A stretch of DNA of 64,000 nt from Paenibacillus algicola (GCF_005577435.1 NZ_CP040396.1:2980501-3044500); one strand, 5' to 3'; shown: positions 7,905-17,543, numbered from the stretch's first letter. Numbers and translations: made by a program. The notes: generated by a model not told the origin, from the sequence alone.

Positions 7905-7928
7905 GACGGCCATGACCACATGGCCGTC
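7905..7928 (+). repeat. Perfect 10-bp palindrome in the dipeptidase leader
   Basis: GACGGCCATG / CATGGCCGTC with a 4-nt loop (ACCA), in the 5' leader about 26 nt before the start codon and just after an AT-rich -10-like TAAAAT (7893-7898). No U-tract follows. It could be an operator or an RNA hairpin affecting translation; its role is unknown. Confidence 0.5.
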
Positions 7929-7954
7929 ATTATTGACCTGAGGAGGACTACGAC

Positions 7955-9316
7955 ATGAACGCAGACTATAAAGCGTATTTCGAACAGCATCGGGAAGAGC
8001 ACTTGAATGAATTGAAGGAATGGCTGGCCATTCCAAGCATATCGGCTTTGTCAGAGCATAAAGGGGATGTCGCGAAGGCGGCTGACTGGCTCGCTCATAA
8101 ATTGAAGGCCGCTGGCCTGGAGCATGTGGAGATTCATTCCACCGCCGGGCATCCGATCATTACGGCAGATTATTTGCATGCAGAAGGCAAGCCGACTGTG
8201 CTCATTTACGGTCACTATGATGTACAGCCGGTGGATCCGCTTCATTTGTGGGAGACGCCGCCATTTGAGCCGGATGTACGAAACGGCAAGCTGTATGCGC
8301 GCGGCGCTACGGACGACAAGGGACAGCTGTTTCTTCACGTCAAGGCCGTGGAGGCGATTCTGAAGCAGGAGCAGAGCCTGCCCGTTAATGTCAAATTCTG
8401 CATCGAAGGCGAGGAGGAAGTATCGAGCCCTAACCTGCCTTTGTACCTCGAGCAGCACAAGGACAAGCTCGCAGCCGACGCCATCCTGATCTCGGATACC
8501 TCCCTCTTAGCCCCCGGCAAGCCGGCGATTTCTACTGGCCTGCGCGGATTGTGCTCGCTGGAGCTTACTTTAGAGACCGCCAACACGGATCTACACTCCG
8601 GTACATACGGCGGCGGCGTACCGAACGCACTCCATGCCATGGTAGAGCTGCTCTCTTCTCTCCATGACAAGCAGGGCCGCGTCAGCGTAGAGGGCTTCTA
8701 TGATGGAGTTCAGGAGCTGTCAGCAGAAATGCGGGAGGAATTTGCCAAGCAGGAATTCGATGAAGAGCAGCTAAAGGAGTCTCTCGCACTGGACTCCCTA
8801 TACGGTGAAGAAGGCTTCTCCTTCGTGGAACGTGTAGGTGCCCGGCCGACTCTGGAATTGAACGGGGTGTATGGTGGATTTCAGGGAGAAGGCAGTAAGA
8901 CAGTTATCCCTAAAGAAGCGCATGCGAAGATCACCTGCCGCCTGGTTGCAGACCAGGATCCGCAGGCTGTACTGGATGCCATCGAGAAGCACTTGAAGGC
9001 ACATACGCCTGCCGGCGCAAAGCTGACCTACAAGCCGAAGGAGAAAGCGTTCGCCTTCAATGTCGATCCCTCCCACCCAATGCTGCAAAAAGCAGCCGAT
9101 GCGTTTGGAGCGGTCTATGGCACCCGCGCGCTGTTCACCAAAGACGGCGGCTCCATTCCGATTGTGGAGAAGCTTTCCAGCACACTGAACGCGCCTGCCG
9201 TTATGATGGGCTTTGGTCTTCCGGATGAAAATCTGCATGCGCCGAATGAGCACTTTAATTTAGAGAACTTCGACCTCGGTCTATTGACCATTGTGGAGTA
9301 TCTTCAATCCATTTAA
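7955..9316 (+). CDS. M20-family dipeptidase / metallopeptidase
   Basis: 453-aa cytoplasmic zinc peptidase. Metal-binding motifs of clan MH are clear: HYDVQPVDP (first His/Asp), GATDDKGQ (bridging Asp), EGEEEVSSP (catalytic Glu and metal Glu), followed by the dimerisation domain (about 200-355, HSGTYGG) and a C-terminal His near HAPNEHF. It is closer to the carnosinase/CNDP-like branch than to PepV or succinyl-diaminopimelate desuccinylase. It probably hydrolyses dipeptides; substrate unknown. Ribosome binding site GAGGAGG 8 nt upstream. Single gene bounded by a terminator at 9338-9365. Confidence 0.9.
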   Translation: MNADYKAYFEQHREEHLNELKEWLAIPSISALSEHKGDVAKAADWLAHKLKAAGLEHVEIHSTAGHPIITADYLHAEGKPTVLIYGHYDVQPVDPLHLWETPPFEPDVRNGKLYARGATDDKGQLFLHVKAVEAILKQEQSLPVNVKFCIEGEEEVSSPNLPLYLEQHKDKLAADAILISDTSLLAPGKPAISTGLRGLCSLELTLETANTDLHSGTYGGGVPNALHAMVELLSSLHDKQGRVSVEGFYDGVQELSAEMREEFAKQEFDEEQLKESLALDSLYGEEGFSFVERVGARPTLELNGVYGGFQGEGSKTVIPKEAHAKITCRLVADQDPQAVLDAIEKHLKAHTPAGAKLTYKPKEKAFAFNVDPSHPMLQKAADAFGAVYGTRALFTKDGGSIPIVEKLSSTLNAPAVMMGFGLPDENLHAPNEHFNLENFDLGLLTIVEYLQSI

Positions 9317-9337
9317 CACCAGCCCCTGGTGATCGTA

Positions 9338-9365
9338 AAAAGCCCTCCGCAGGAGGGCTTTTTAC
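9338..9365. terminator. Bidirectional terminator between dipeptidase and nrdR
   Basis: AAAGCCCTCC / GGAGGGCTTT with a 3-nt loop and A/T tracts on both sides, between two genes that converge. Confidence 0.85.
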
Positions 9366-9372
9366 ATATATC

Positions 9373-9846
9373 TCAAGAACGATCTGCGATATGATCTTTA
9401 GACAGCAGAGTTTTCAGTTCCTTCATAAACATGTTGATATCCTTGAACTGCCGGTAAACAGAAGCGAAGCGTACGTAGGCCACCTCGTCCACAGGATACA
9501 GCTGCTCCATAAGCAGCTCCCCTATCTCCCGGCTTTCGACTTCGGCCGCGGCGGTATTGCGCAGCGATTTCTCCACCTCGGACACCAGCTGATCCAGCTG
9601 ATCCGCAGACACCGGCCGCTTCTCACAGGCTCGAATCAATCCTCGCAGCACCTTCTCACGGCTGAACTCCTCGCGGCTGCCATCCTTTTTGATAACCATG
9701 AGCGGCGTTTCCTCCACCATTTCAAAGGTGGTAAACCGGCGGCTGCATTGCTCACACTCCCGGCGGCGGCGAATCGACTTATTCTCGTTCGCGGGACGGG
9801 AATCCAGCACCTTGGTACCGGCGAAGCTGCAATATGGGCATTTCAT
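9373..9846 (-). CDS. nrdR: Transcriptional regulator NrdR
   Basis: 157-aa repressor of ribonucleotide reductase genes. Zinc ribbon with C3, C6, C31 and C34, followed by an ATP-cone domain (about residues 49-139) that senses ATP/dATP. Length and the opening MKCPYC are standard for the family. Ribosome binding site AAAGGAAGTG upstream. It stands alone between the dipeptidase and the divergent spore protein gene; no NrdR-box pair is evident near it. Confidence 0.97.
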   Translation of the reverse strand: MKCPYCSFAGTKVLDSRPANENKSIRRRRECEQCSRRFTTFEMVEETPLMVIKKDGSREEFSREKVLRGLIRACEKRPVSADQLDQLVSEVEKSLRNTAAAEVESREIGELLMEQLYPVDEVAYVRFASVYRQFKDINMFMKELKTLLSKDHIADRS

Positions 9847-9921
9847 TGATTATCACTTCCTTTGTTTAAGTGCTTCTTGAAGCTATATTAAAGATTTCCA
9901 TAAAATGCACGTAAAAATTTG

Positions 9922-9951
9922 TGATGAAGATGCTCATTCGGAGACATAATA
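9922..9951 (+). promoter_or_regulatory. Putative sigma-G promoter of the SASP gene
   Basis: -35 TGATGA (9922-9927), 17-nt spacer, -10 CATAATA (9945-9951), close to the forespore sigma-G pattern TGNATA / CATACTA. It lies 30 nt before the start codon, as expected for a SASP gene. Confidence 0.5.
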
Positions 9952-9981
9952 CTTTTACCAACTCAAGGAGGTGAAAATCAC

Positions 9982-10209
9982 ATGGGACAAGGCAGCAGAA
10001 ACAGCAACAACCTGGTCGTCGCTCGTGCTAACGGTGCGCTTGAGCAAATGAAGTACGAGGTAGCTCAGGAGCTGGGCATCAGCATTCCACAAGACGGATA
10101 CCAAGGTAACATGACTTCCTACGAGAACGGTTCGATCGGGGGATACATTACCAAGCGTCTGGTAACCCTGGCCGAGCAGCAATTGGCTGGACAATACTCC
10201 GGTCAATAA
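9982..10209 (+). CDS. Alpha/beta-type small acid-soluble spore protein
   Basis: 75-aa DNA-binding protein that coats and protects spore DNA and is cleaved by GPR protease at germination. The two conserved blocks are present: NNLVVARANGALEQMKYEVA with the protease site region following, and GSIGGYITKRLV. Ribosome binding site AAGGAGGTG 9 nt upstream and a sigma-G-like promoter (9922-9951) fit forespore expression. Monocistronic, with its own terminator. Confidence 0.95.
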   Translation: MGQGSRNSNNLVVARANGALEQMKYEVAQELGISIPQDGYQGNMTSYENGSIGGYITKRLVTLAEQQLAGQYSGQ

Positions 10210-10226
10210 TCAATTCTTCATCCCGA

Positions 10227-10270
10227 AAGAGTGTCAGACAGGCTGAATAGCTTGTCCGGCACTCTTTTTT
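10227..10270 (+). terminator. Terminator of the SASP gene
   Basis: Stem AGAGTGTC...GGCACTCT with an inner GACAGG/CTTGTC pairing, followed by six T. Confidence 0.8.
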
Positions 10271-10285
10271 GACATGGATGCAAGC

Positions 10286-10870
10286 TTAAAAAGAATCGTA
10301 CACGTCACGATACTGATCGTAATAGTACACCACCCGCTGCACATAATGCCGCGTCTCTCCAATCGGTATATCCTTCACATTGTCATAGCTGCCGTCCCAC
10401 AGACCTTTTCGAAGCCAGCTTCTCACATTGCCGGGACCTGCGTTGTACGCTGCAATGGCCGCCACCGGATTGCCGTCCATCTCTTGGTGCAGCTTCTGGA
10501 TGTACCAGGTGCCGAGCTGGATATTGGCATCCGCCTCATGCTTCACCCGATCCAGCGTGATCGCAGGCAGCTTGGCCATTTCCATGGCCCAGTTAGCGGT
10601 ATCCGGCATCAGCTGCATAAGGCCCAGCGCCCCTCTTTTGGATTCCTTCCCCGGCTTGTAGTTCGTCTCCACTCGAATAATGGAGGCCACCAGGAAGGGG
10701 TCCACCTCATAATATTCAGCATGCTTGCGAATTTCATTCTTGTAATAAATCGGATAAATCCAGGTCATCCAGTGACTGCTTAGAAACAGTACAGCGATAA
10801 ACGTAATCAGAACGGGCAGCAGCACCCTTTTCTTTCGCAGCCAGATCATAGCCGGGCGATCCTGTTCCAC
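10286..10870 (-). CDS. Membrane-anchored SLT-type lytic transglycosylase
   Basis: 194-aa murein lytic transglycosylase. N-terminal anchor helix (about residues 13-32), then an SLT domain: catalytic Glu in RVETNYKPG, the GALGLMQLMPDTA motif, AYNAGPGNV and a closing YVQRV. It cleaves peptidoglycan glycan strands outside the membrane. Starts with GTG at 10870 behind GGTGGAG, overlapping the end of coaE by 25 nt, so it belongs to the mutM-ytaF-coaE transcript. Confidence 0.92.
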   Translation of the reverse strand: MEQDRPAMIWLRKKRVLLPVLITFIAVLFLSSHWMTWIYPIYYKNEIRKHAEYYEVDPFLVASIIRVETNYKPGKESKRGALGLMQLMPDTANWAMEMAKLPAITLDRVKHEADANIQLGTWYIQKLHQEMDGNPVAAIAAYNAGPGNVRSWLRKGLWDGSYDNVKDIPIGETRHYVQRVVYYYDQYRDVYDSF

Positions 10871-11442
10871 AGCTTCTCCACCTGATGAAGGGTCTCGTCC
10901 AGCGTGCCGCTGTTGTCGATCACATAATCAGCCAGGCTCTTCTTCTCTTCAATGTCCATCTGGCTTTGAATCCGCGCTGCTGCCTGCTCTCGTGTCAGTC
11001 CATTACGCTGCATCAAGCGTTCTAGCTGAAGCTTCGCCGGCACGTACACGAGCAGCGTTTGATCATACTGGGCTTGCAGGCCCGATTCAAACAGCAGCGG
11101 AATGTCCACAATGACGAGCGAATCAGGATGCTGCTGCTCGTAGACTTGAATCCGGTCCCGGATCTCTCGGCGGATCGCCGGATGTGTAATGTCGTTCAGC
11201 GCCTGCCGCTCCTGCGGCTGATTGAATACAATTTCCCCTAACCGCTCGCGGTTTAATTGACCATCCGATCCTAATATGTCCGGGCCGAAATGTGCCGCCA
11301 CCTCAGCCAGCACCGGATGTCCCGGGAGCATGACCTCCCGGGCAATGGCGTCGGCATCCACCAGCAGGGCTCCCTTCCGGACAAACATAGAGGACACGGT
11401 GCTTTTGCCGGTTGCAATTCCTCCGGTTAACCCGATATTCAT
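10846..11442 (-). CDS. coaE: Dephospho-CoA kinase
   Basis: 198-aa enzyme for the last step of coenzyme A synthesis, phosphorylating the 3'-OH of dephospho-CoA. P-loop GGIATGKST at residues 7-15, DAD motif (VDADAIAREV), and the lid helix region with QLERLMQRNGL. Length is typical. Follows ytaF by about 10 nt and overlaps the transglycosylase gene; the same order as in Bacillus. Confidence 0.96.
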   Translation of the reverse strand: MNIGLTGGIATGKSTVSSMFVRKGALLVDADAIAREVMLPGHPVLAEVAAHFGPDILGSDGQLNRERLGEIVFNQPQERQALNDITHPAIRREIRDRIQVYEQQHPDSLVIVDIPLLFESGLQAQYDQTLLVYVPAKLQLERLMQRNGLTREQAAARIQSQMDIEEKKSLADYVIDNSGTLDETLHQVEKLWNRIARL

Positions 11443-11451
11443 TTTTTCACC

Positions 11452-12189
11452 TCATAACAGCTTCATAATCCCCATGACAATCAATAACATGGCCGGCAAC
11501 AACGACAGCAGCTGCATTCTTTGGCCAGAAGCTGCTTTGAAGCCGACCTTCATTCCCAGCATCAGAAACGCCCCGCAGAACAACGCGGATATGACAGACG
11601 TCAGCCAAGGTGAGATCCCCATCATGGCAGCGCCCAGCCCCGCGCCGAAAGCATCCAGGGACAAGGCAATACCCAGCCACATCGCTTCCATGGAAGAAAT
11701 ACTGCCGGAATGATCCAAGTCCGCGCGGGAGGGACTTTTGCGGATCTGAATGACCAGGCCCAGCTTCCTGATTTCCAGGGTAAACACCTTCTCGGCCGAC
11801 AGGCTCTGCGAGGATGGCTCTGAACGTCCCGAGGTCCCGGTCTTTGTCACCGGCAGTCCCGCTTCCGATAACGATACGGACTCGCTTCGAGAGGCGTCAT
11901 CCAGATCAGATTCATGCCTGCCGCGCCATTGCTGCAGCAGTGACCAGCACCCCAGCAGAATCAAGATTCCCGCTCCCGAAACGGCAGCTGCCTGCCTCGA
12001 TATCATGCTCTGCAGCAGTGTACCTGCCTGCATGGAGATACATAGCACCAGACCCGAGCATAAGGAAATAATGATCACCGACAGCAGCGGGAGCCGCATT
12101 CTCCGAATCCCGTATGTAATGCCGGCCCCAAAGCCATCCAGGCTCAGTGCCAGGGCCAGCAGCACCGGTGTCAACAATAGCTGTAGCAC
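11452..12189 (-). CDS. ytaF: Sporulation membrane protein YtaF
   Basis: 245-aa multi-pass membrane protein of the YtaF/MntP-like fold. Two homologous halves each carry ALSLDGFGAG or ALSLDAFGAG, with three helices before and three after a hydrophilic linker (about residues 95-160). Known in Bacillus as a sporulation gene; MntP relatives are manganese exporters. Start GTG at 12189 chosen because GAGGAGG lies 8 nt upstream; the overlapping ATG is in another frame. In the polA-mutM-ytaF-coaE run. Confidence 0.92.
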   Translation of the reverse strand: MLQLLLTPVLLALALSLDGFGAGITYGIRRMRLPLLSVIIISLCSGLVLCISMQAGTLLQSMISRQAAAVSGAGILILLGCWSLLQQWRGRHESDLDDASRSESVSLSEAGLPVTKTGTSGRSEPSSQSLSAEKVFTLEIRKLGLVIQIRKSPSRADLDHSGSISSMEAMWLGIALSLDAFGAGLGAAMMGISPWLTSVISALFCGAFLMLGMKVGFKAASGQRMQLLSLLPAMLLIVMGIMKLL

Positions 12190-12318
12190 CCATATGACCT
12201 CCTCAAGCCCCGAGCGTGCGCCGCCATCACATTCGCGGCACCTGCTTCATGCTTGCAGCAGCGGGGACTGAATATCTCACAATATATGAGATCGGGAGGA
12301 GATGGGTGCCTGCCTCAT

Positions 12319-13164
12319 TTATACATCTATATGCTGCTTCAAGGACTGGCAGTCCGGGCAAAAATGCGTACCCCGGCCGCCTACTACCGTCTTCACAATC
12401 GCTTGACCGCACTGGTCGCAGGGCTCATTCTTGCGTCCATACACCCGCAGGCTATGCTGAAAGCGCCCCGCCTCTCCCTGTCCGTTTACGTAGGATTTAA
12501 TGGAGGAGCCGCCAGCTTCAACCGCCTCGGACAGCGTCGAAATGATGGAGCGGTGCAGAGCTTCCGTTTCCTGATCGCTCAGCTGATTCGCGGCCCGCTC
12601 CGGGTGGATTCCCGCCCGGTGCAGAGCTTCATCCACATAAATGTTGCCCAGACCTACAACATAAGCCTGGTTGAGCAGCACGACCTTGATTTTGGTTTTT
12701 TTGGTCACGAGCATATCCTTGAAGGCGCCCAGCGTGAACGTATCGTCCAGCGGCTCATACCCCAGCTTAAGCAGTGGAGGATGATTAAATTCCTCGCCAG
12801 CCGCGAAAATATGCATCGTTCCAAATTGACGTACATCCTTGTAGCGCAGCTCTGTGCCATCATCAAAGTGAAAAACGACATGTGTATGCAGCTCAATCGG
12901 CTCTTCCTTCCGATACAGCCCGTACCTGCCCTCCATCCGGAGATGTGAGACCAGCACCAGACCATCCAGCATAATTCTCAAAAACTTGCCGCGGCGCTCT
13001 ACCTTTTGAATGGTGTGGCCCTTGAGCATGAAGGCAAACGCCTCCGCATCATCAGGCCGCTGAATAATTCTCGGCAGCCTGACGGTAACATCTATAATAT
13101 GCTTGCCCTGAACCAGCTGATTCAGAGTTCGCTTTACGGTTTCAACTTCCGGCAATTCCGGCAT
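12319..13164 (-). CDS. mutM: Formamidopyrimidine-DNA glycosylase
   Basis: 281-aa bifunctional DNA glycosylase/AP lyase that removes 8-oxoguanine and ring-opened purines. N-terminal PELPEVETV provides the catalytic Pro and Glu after Met removal; the H2TH helix-two-turn-helix region includes GLGNIYVDEAL; the zinc finger has four cysteines (CDQCG ... CPDCQ). All catalytic parts are intact. Located between polA and ytaF in the repair/sporulation run. A 129-nt gap to ytaF contains only a small ATCTCA/TGAGAT hairpin at about 12274-12292. Confidence 0.97.
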   Translation of the reverse strand: MPELPEVETVKRTLNQLVQGKHIIDVTVRLPRIIQRPDDAEAFAFMLKGHTIQKVERRGKFLRIMLDGLVLVSHLRMEGRYGLYRKEEPIELHTHVVFHFDDGTELRYKDVRQFGTMHIFAAGEEFNHPPLLKLGYEPLDDTFTLGAFKDMLVTKKTKIKVVLLNQAYVVGLGNIYVDEALHRAGIHPERAANQLSDQETEALHRSIISTLSEAVEAGGSSIKSYVNGQGEAGRFQHSLRVYGRKNEPCDQCGQAIVKTVVGGRGTHFCPDCQSLKQHIDV

Positions 13165-13233
13165 CTCTCTTCACCTCACCCTTTTATTATAACGGATGTG
13201 AGCGTGAAACGGGACTGCCGTTTCTCCCCAGTC

Positions 13234-15894
13234 TTATTTAGCCTCGTACCAATTGTCTCCAAAGCTGACCTCCGCCTTCAGCGGCACAGAGAGCTCCAGC
13301 GCCCGGCTCATTACTTCCGGCACCAGGGTCTTCATCGTCTCCAGCTCCTCCTGCGGCACCTCAAACACCAATTCATCATGCACCTGCAGCAGCATGCGGC
13401 TCTTGAGCTTCCGCTCTGCCAAGGCTGCATCCATATGCACCATCGCCAGCTTGATAATATCGGCTGCGGTTCCCTGAATCGGCGTGTTCATCGCCGTCCG
13501 CTCCGCAAACGAGCGCAGATTAAAGTTCCGTGCGTTAATCTCTGGCAGATAGCGCCGGCGCTCCAGCAAGGTTTTGACATACCCATCCTTGCGGGCCTGC
13601 TGCACAATCTCATCCATGTATCGGCGTACACCCTGGAACACCTCAAAATACTGATCGATAAAGGAAGCCGCCTCCTTCCGGGTAATGTTCAGATTCTGCG
13701 ACAATCCATAGTCGCTAATCCCGTACACAATCCCGAAATTAACGGCCTTGGCGGAGCGCCTCATATTTCCGTCCACCTCATCCTGAGACACCCGAAACAC
13801 ATCCATGGCGGTTTTGGTGTGAATATCCAGATCCTGAACGAAGGCTTCCTTCAGACGCTCATCGTCCGAAATATGGGCCAGCACCCGCAGCTCGATCTGG
13901 GAATAGTCTGCCGCCAGAATCGACCAGCCCGGCTCGGACGGGACAAATACCTTCCGCAGCTTCCGGCCTTCCTCCAGACGGATCGGAATGTTCTGCAGAT
14001 TCGGGAACTGGCTGCTAAGGCGGCCTGTTGCTGCAATCGTCTGGCGATAGTATGTATGCACCTTGCCGGACTCGTCTGAGACTTCCTTGAGCAGTCCTTC
14101 TACATAAGTAGACTGCAGCTTGGCGATTGTACGGTATTGAAGGATCAGCTGAACAATATCATGGTAAGGCGCCAGCTTTTCCAGCACTTCTGCATCTGTA
14201 GAATATCCCGTTTTTGTCTTCTTGATGACTGGCAGCTCCAGCTTGACGAACAAGATTTCGCCCAGCTGCTTCGGCGAATTCAGATTGAATTCCTCGCCGG
14301 CAATACGATAAATCTCGGCCGCAAGCTTCTCAATCTGCTGCTGAAATTCCTGCCCGAGAGACTTCAGCTCCTCCCGGTTGACTGCAATGCCCTGCTTCTC
14401 CATATCTGCAAGAATACGGGACAGCGGCATTTCCAGGTCGTGAAAGAGAGGAAGCATGCCATTGTCATTAAGCTCCTTCTCCTGCATCGGCACAATCTGG
14501 GCGACGGCTGCGCACTTTCTGGCCAAATGGCCGCTCAGCTTCTCTTCATCCGGTAATTTCCACTTGGCTCCCTTGCCAAACACATCATCATCGGAAACCA
14601 GATGCGACATGCCATACTTTGCTGCCAGTCCGCTCAACGTCTGATTGCCTTCCGTCGGATCCAGCAAGTACGCTGCAAGATGCACATCAAAGGCAGCTCC
14701 CGCAAAGAGTATGCCATGTGCATGCAGCGCCAGATCTACCCGGTGCAGATCGTAGCCGTTCTTCGGAATGCTGCTGTCTGCCAGCCACTCCCGGACCGGC
14801 TCTGCTCCTTCGCTCTGCAGAACCGCTGGCGAGATATAATACTGTGTATCTCCAGTCGCAAGACTCAGCCCGACCAGCTCAGCATGATGCGGGTTGTCTC
14901 CATGGGTTTCCACATGAAGCACCTTCACGTCACTTAGCACTGCAGACAGCTCATGCATGTCATCCATGGTTACAGTCCTTACCTGCACCTCGGCTTCCGG
15001 ACGTGCAGGGTCCGCGGCAGTCCCGGCATCCTGGCCGCTCAGGTTCAAGCGTTCCAGCAGCGATTTGAATTCCAGCTTGGCCAGAGCCGGGCCCGCCGTA
15101 TCCGGATGCAATCCGTCAAATTTCATATCGTCCCACACTTGCTCCAGCGGAACCTCACGGTGAATCGTCGCCAGCTTTTTGCTGAGGACGGCGGAGTCGG
15201 CATGGGTCTGAACCTTCTCCTTCATCTTGCCCTTCAGCTCATCAGATCTCTCCAGCACCTGCTCCACCGATCCGTACTCATGCAGCAGCTTCAGAGCGGT
15301 CTTCTCTCCAACACCCGGGATTCCGGGGATGTTATCCGAGGCATCGCCCATCAGTCCTTTGAGATCAATGATCTGCTGCGGGGTCAAGCCATACTTATCC
15401 TGAATCTCGGACGGTCCGTATGACTCAATATCCGTAACACCCTTGCGCACCATTGCAATCGTGACATTATCCGACGCCAGCTGCAGCATATCCTTATCCC
15501 CGGAGACGACGATGACGTTACGCTTCTCTTCATCAGCCATTCGGGTGAGCGTACCAATAATATCGTCGGCCTCGTAGCCGGCGATCTCAAACTGCGGAAC
15601 TCCGAGTCCCTGAAGAAGCTCCTTGAGCAGCGGAAACTGGCCGGAGAGCTCCGGCGGTGTTTTCTCCCGCTTTCCCTTATATTCCTGGTAGTCCGCATGC
15701 CGGAACGTCTCCTTACCTGCGTCAAAAGCAACCATCATATGTGAAGGCTTGTAGTCCTCAATCAAGCGCAGCAGCATCGTCGTAAAGCCGTACACCGCAT
15801 TCGTCTGCTGACCGCTGGCGTTCGTGAGCGGCGGCATGGCGAAGAATGCCCGGTAAATAATATTGTTTCCATCAATGACAATCAGCTTGTCCAA
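13234..15894 (-). CDS. polA: DNA polymerase I
   Basis: 886-aa repair and Okazaki-processing polymerase. Residues 1-300 form the 5'-3' exonuclease (acidic clusters in VIDGNNIIYR and VVSGDKDML, and H3TH GVGEKTALKL). The middle domain keeps the proofreading fold but lacks the DxE metal-binding signature (VETHGDN at the expected place), as in Bacillus Pol I, so it is probably without 3'-5' exonuclease activity. Polymerase motifs A (DYSQIELRVLAH), B (KAVNFGIVYG) and C (QVHDELVFEV) are intact. Start is TTG at 15894. Confidence 0.97.
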   Translation of the reverse strand: MDKLIVIDGNNIIYRAFFAMPPLTNASGQQTNAVYGFTTMLLRLIEDYKPSHMMVAFDAGKETFRHADYQEYKGKREKTPPELSGQFPLLKELLQGLGVPQFEIAGYEADDIIGTLTRMADEEKRNVIVVSGDKDMLQLASDNVTIAMVRKGVTDIESYGPSEIQDKYGLTPQQIIDLKGLMGDASDNIPGIPGVGEKTALKLLHEYGSVEQVLERSDELKGKMKEKVQTHADSAVLSKKLATIHREVPLEQVWDDMKFDGLHPDTAGPALAKLEFKSLLERLNLSGQDAGTAADPARPEAEVQVRTVTMDDMHELSAVLSDVKVLHVETHGDNPHHAELVGLSLATGDTQYYISPAVLQSEGAEPVREWLADSSIPKNGYDLHRVDLALHAHGILFAGAAFDVHLAAYLLDPTEGNQTLSGLAAKYGMSHLVSDDDVFGKGAKWKLPDEEKLSGHLARKCAAVAQIVPMQEKELNDNGMLPLFHDLEMPLSRILADMEKQGIAVNREELKSLGQEFQQQIEKLAAEIYRIAGEEFNLNSPKQLGEILFVKLELPVIKKTKTGYSTDAEVLEKLAPYHDIVQLILQYRTIAKLQSTYVEGLLKEVSDESGKVHTYYRQTIAATGRLSSQFPNLQNIPIRLEEGRKLRKVFVPSEPGWSILAADYSQIELRVLAHISDDERLKEAFVQDLDIHTKTAMDVFRVSQDEVDGNMRRSAKAVNFGIVYGISDYGLSQNLNITRKEAASFIDQYFEVFQGVRRYMDEIVQQARKDGYVKTLLERRRYLPEINARNFNLRSFAERTAMNTPIQGTAADIIKLAMVHMDAALAERKLKSRMLLQVHDELVFEVPQEELETMKTLVPEVMSRALELSVPLKAEVSFGDNWYEAK

Positions 15895-15956
15895 AATCTG
15901 GCACCTGCCCCTCTAAGAATTCCTTCCCACATGATACCATAGGTTCCCCTCAAAAT

Positions 15957-16003
15957 TGAAAAATAAAGCAGCCGGATCAGATGATGCTCTGATCGACTGC
16001 TTA
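15957..16003 (-). terminator. Terminator downstream of phoU
   Basis: Imperfect stem AAGCAGtCGATCAG...CTGATCcgGCTGCTT followed on the minus strand by TATTTTTC. It separates phoU from polA. Confidence 0.75.
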
Positions 16004-16022
16004 TTGGTTTAAAGCGGTATTA

Positions 16023-16682
16023 TTATTGATTCAGGTCCGGGCGGTTGCCTGTAACGAGGTAGACGGTGCTTTCACCAATGTTGGTTGCATGGTCTCCGAT
16101 GCGTTCAATGTAACGACCGACCATGACGAGCAGCATAGCTTGATTCGCGCCTTCCGGCGAGGTACGGATATATTGGAACAGATCCTGCAAAATGCTGCTG
16201 TACAGATGGTCCACTTGATCGTCATCGGAAGCCATTTTGTAAGCAAGATCGGTATTCTCCTCCAAATAGGATTCGATGGATTCGGAAACCATGACGCCGA
16301 CAATCTCCGCCATTCTTGGAATATCGACAAGCGGCTTAATCAGCGGCTCATTCTCCAAACGAATCGTTACCTTCGCAACGTCACGGGCCAGATCTCCCAT
16401 GCGCTCCAAATCGCTAGCAATTCGAAATGCCACCAGAATACGTCGCAGATCCTTCGCCACTGGCTGCTGTGTAACGATCAAGCGGGAACCGATATCCAGA
16501 ATTTGTTCTTCCATAGCATTGAGGCGAGCATCCTCTTCAACGACCTTCTTCGCTTTCTCTACATCCATCGTCTTGAGCGAGATTACAGCCTCCTGCAGCG
16601 CTTGTTCCATGTGAGTGCTCATTTTCTTGAGCAGATTCTTCAGCTCTTCGAGCTGCTGGTCAAAACCAATTCTCCGGATCAT
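16023..16682 (-). CDS. phoU: Phosphate signalling protein PhoU
   Basis: 219-aa soluble protein of two three-helix bundles, each carrying the family metal-binding pattern (DLERMGDLARDV and YIERIGDHATNI). PhoU links the Pst transporter to the PhoR kinase and represses the Pho response when phosphate is plentiful. It follows pstB by 37 nt and shares its PhoP-box promoter, but is apart from the main pstSCAB operon at 29.9-33.5 kb. Confidence 0.96.
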   Translation of the reverse strand: MIRRIGFDQQLEELKNLLKKMSTHMEQALQEAVISLKTMDVEKAKKVVEEDARLNAMEEQILDIGSRLIVTQQPVAKDLRRILVAFRIASDLERMGDLARDVAKVTIRLENEPLIKPLVDIPRMAEIVGVMVSESIESYLEENTDLAYKMASDDDQVDHLYSSILQDLFQYIRTSPEGANQAMLLVMVGRYIERIGDHATNIGESTVYLVTGNRPDLNQ

Positions 16683-16719
16683 AATGTTGTCCTCCCATTC
16701 ACTGTTTTGAAACCGCCGC

Positions 16720-17475
16720 TTATCCGAAGCGGCCGGAGATGTAATCCTCGGTGCGGGAATCGGAAGGGGTCGAGAACAGAACCTCGGTCTGCTCCGCCTC
16801 TACAACCTCACCGGTCAGGAAAAACACGGTGCGGTCGGATATCCGGGCGGCTTGGTGCATGTTGTGCGTAACCATAACAATCGTATACTTATGCTTTAAC
16901 TCCTGAACCAATTCTTCAATCTTCAGTGTAGAGATCGGGTCCAAGGCCGAAGTAGCCTCATCCATCAATAAAATGTCCGGCTGGACCGCCAATGCGCGCG
17001 CAATGCACAGGCGCTGCTGTTGTCCGCCGGAGAGGCTGAGCGCGGAGCGCTTCAGAAAATCCTTCACCTCGTCCCACAGGGCGGCCTGCTTCAGGCTCTG
17101 CTCTACGATGGAGTCGAGCTCGGATTTATCACGGACACCATGAAGGCGTGGACCGTATGCGACATTATCGTATATGGATTTCGGAAAAGGATTCGGCTGC
17201 TGAAACACCATGCCGACCTGCTTGCGAAGCTCCTCTACATACATGGCCTCTTGATAAATATCCGTGCCATTGATCTTGACGCTGCCTTCAATTCGAGTTC
17301 CGAGAACCATATCGTTCATCCGGTTCAGCGTCCGGAGCAGGGTTGACTTACCGCAGCCGGATGGACCGATAAAGGCCGTGACCGCCTTTTCCGGAATATC
17401 TAGATTGACTTGCTTTAGTGCGTGAAATGTATCGTAATACAGGTCTAATTGCTTGATTTCAATAATGGATTCCAT
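16720..17475 (-). CDS. pstB: Phosphate ABC transporter ATP-binding protein (second copy)
   Basis: 251-aa ATPase of the high-affinity phosphate transporter. Walker [10 protein letters not shown], family-typical RTLNRMNDM after it, signature LSGGQQQR, Walker B ILLMDEAT followed by SALDPIS, and [13 protein letters not shown]. One of two pstB genes in the window; the other (29886-30641) is in the pstSCAB operon. This copy is paired with phoU and preceded by strong PhoP boxes (17559-17597), suggesting it is the more tightly phosphate-controlled copy. Confidence 0.95.
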   Translation of the reverse strand: MESIIEIKQLDLYYDTFHALKQVNLDIPEKAVTAFIGPSGCGKSTLLRTLNRMNDMVLGTRIEGSVKINGTDIYQEAMYVEELRKQVGMVFQQPNPFPKSIYDNVAYGPRLHGVRDKSELDSIVEQSLKQAALWDEVKDFLKRSALSLSGGQQQRLCIARALAVQPDILLMDEATSALDPISTLKIEELVQELKHKYTIVMVTHNMHQAARISDRTVFFLTGEVVEAEQTEVLFSTPSDSRTEDYISGRFG

Positions 17476-17543
17476 GTAATGATCATGTCTCCTTATGTTG
17501 TATTCAGAAGAATAAAGATGTATGCATAATCCCTCAGACGTCC

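Noticed and set aside
13006..14079. 357-codon plus-strand frame across mutM and polA
   Set aside because: Antisense to two certain genes and spans the gap between them; no coding signs.
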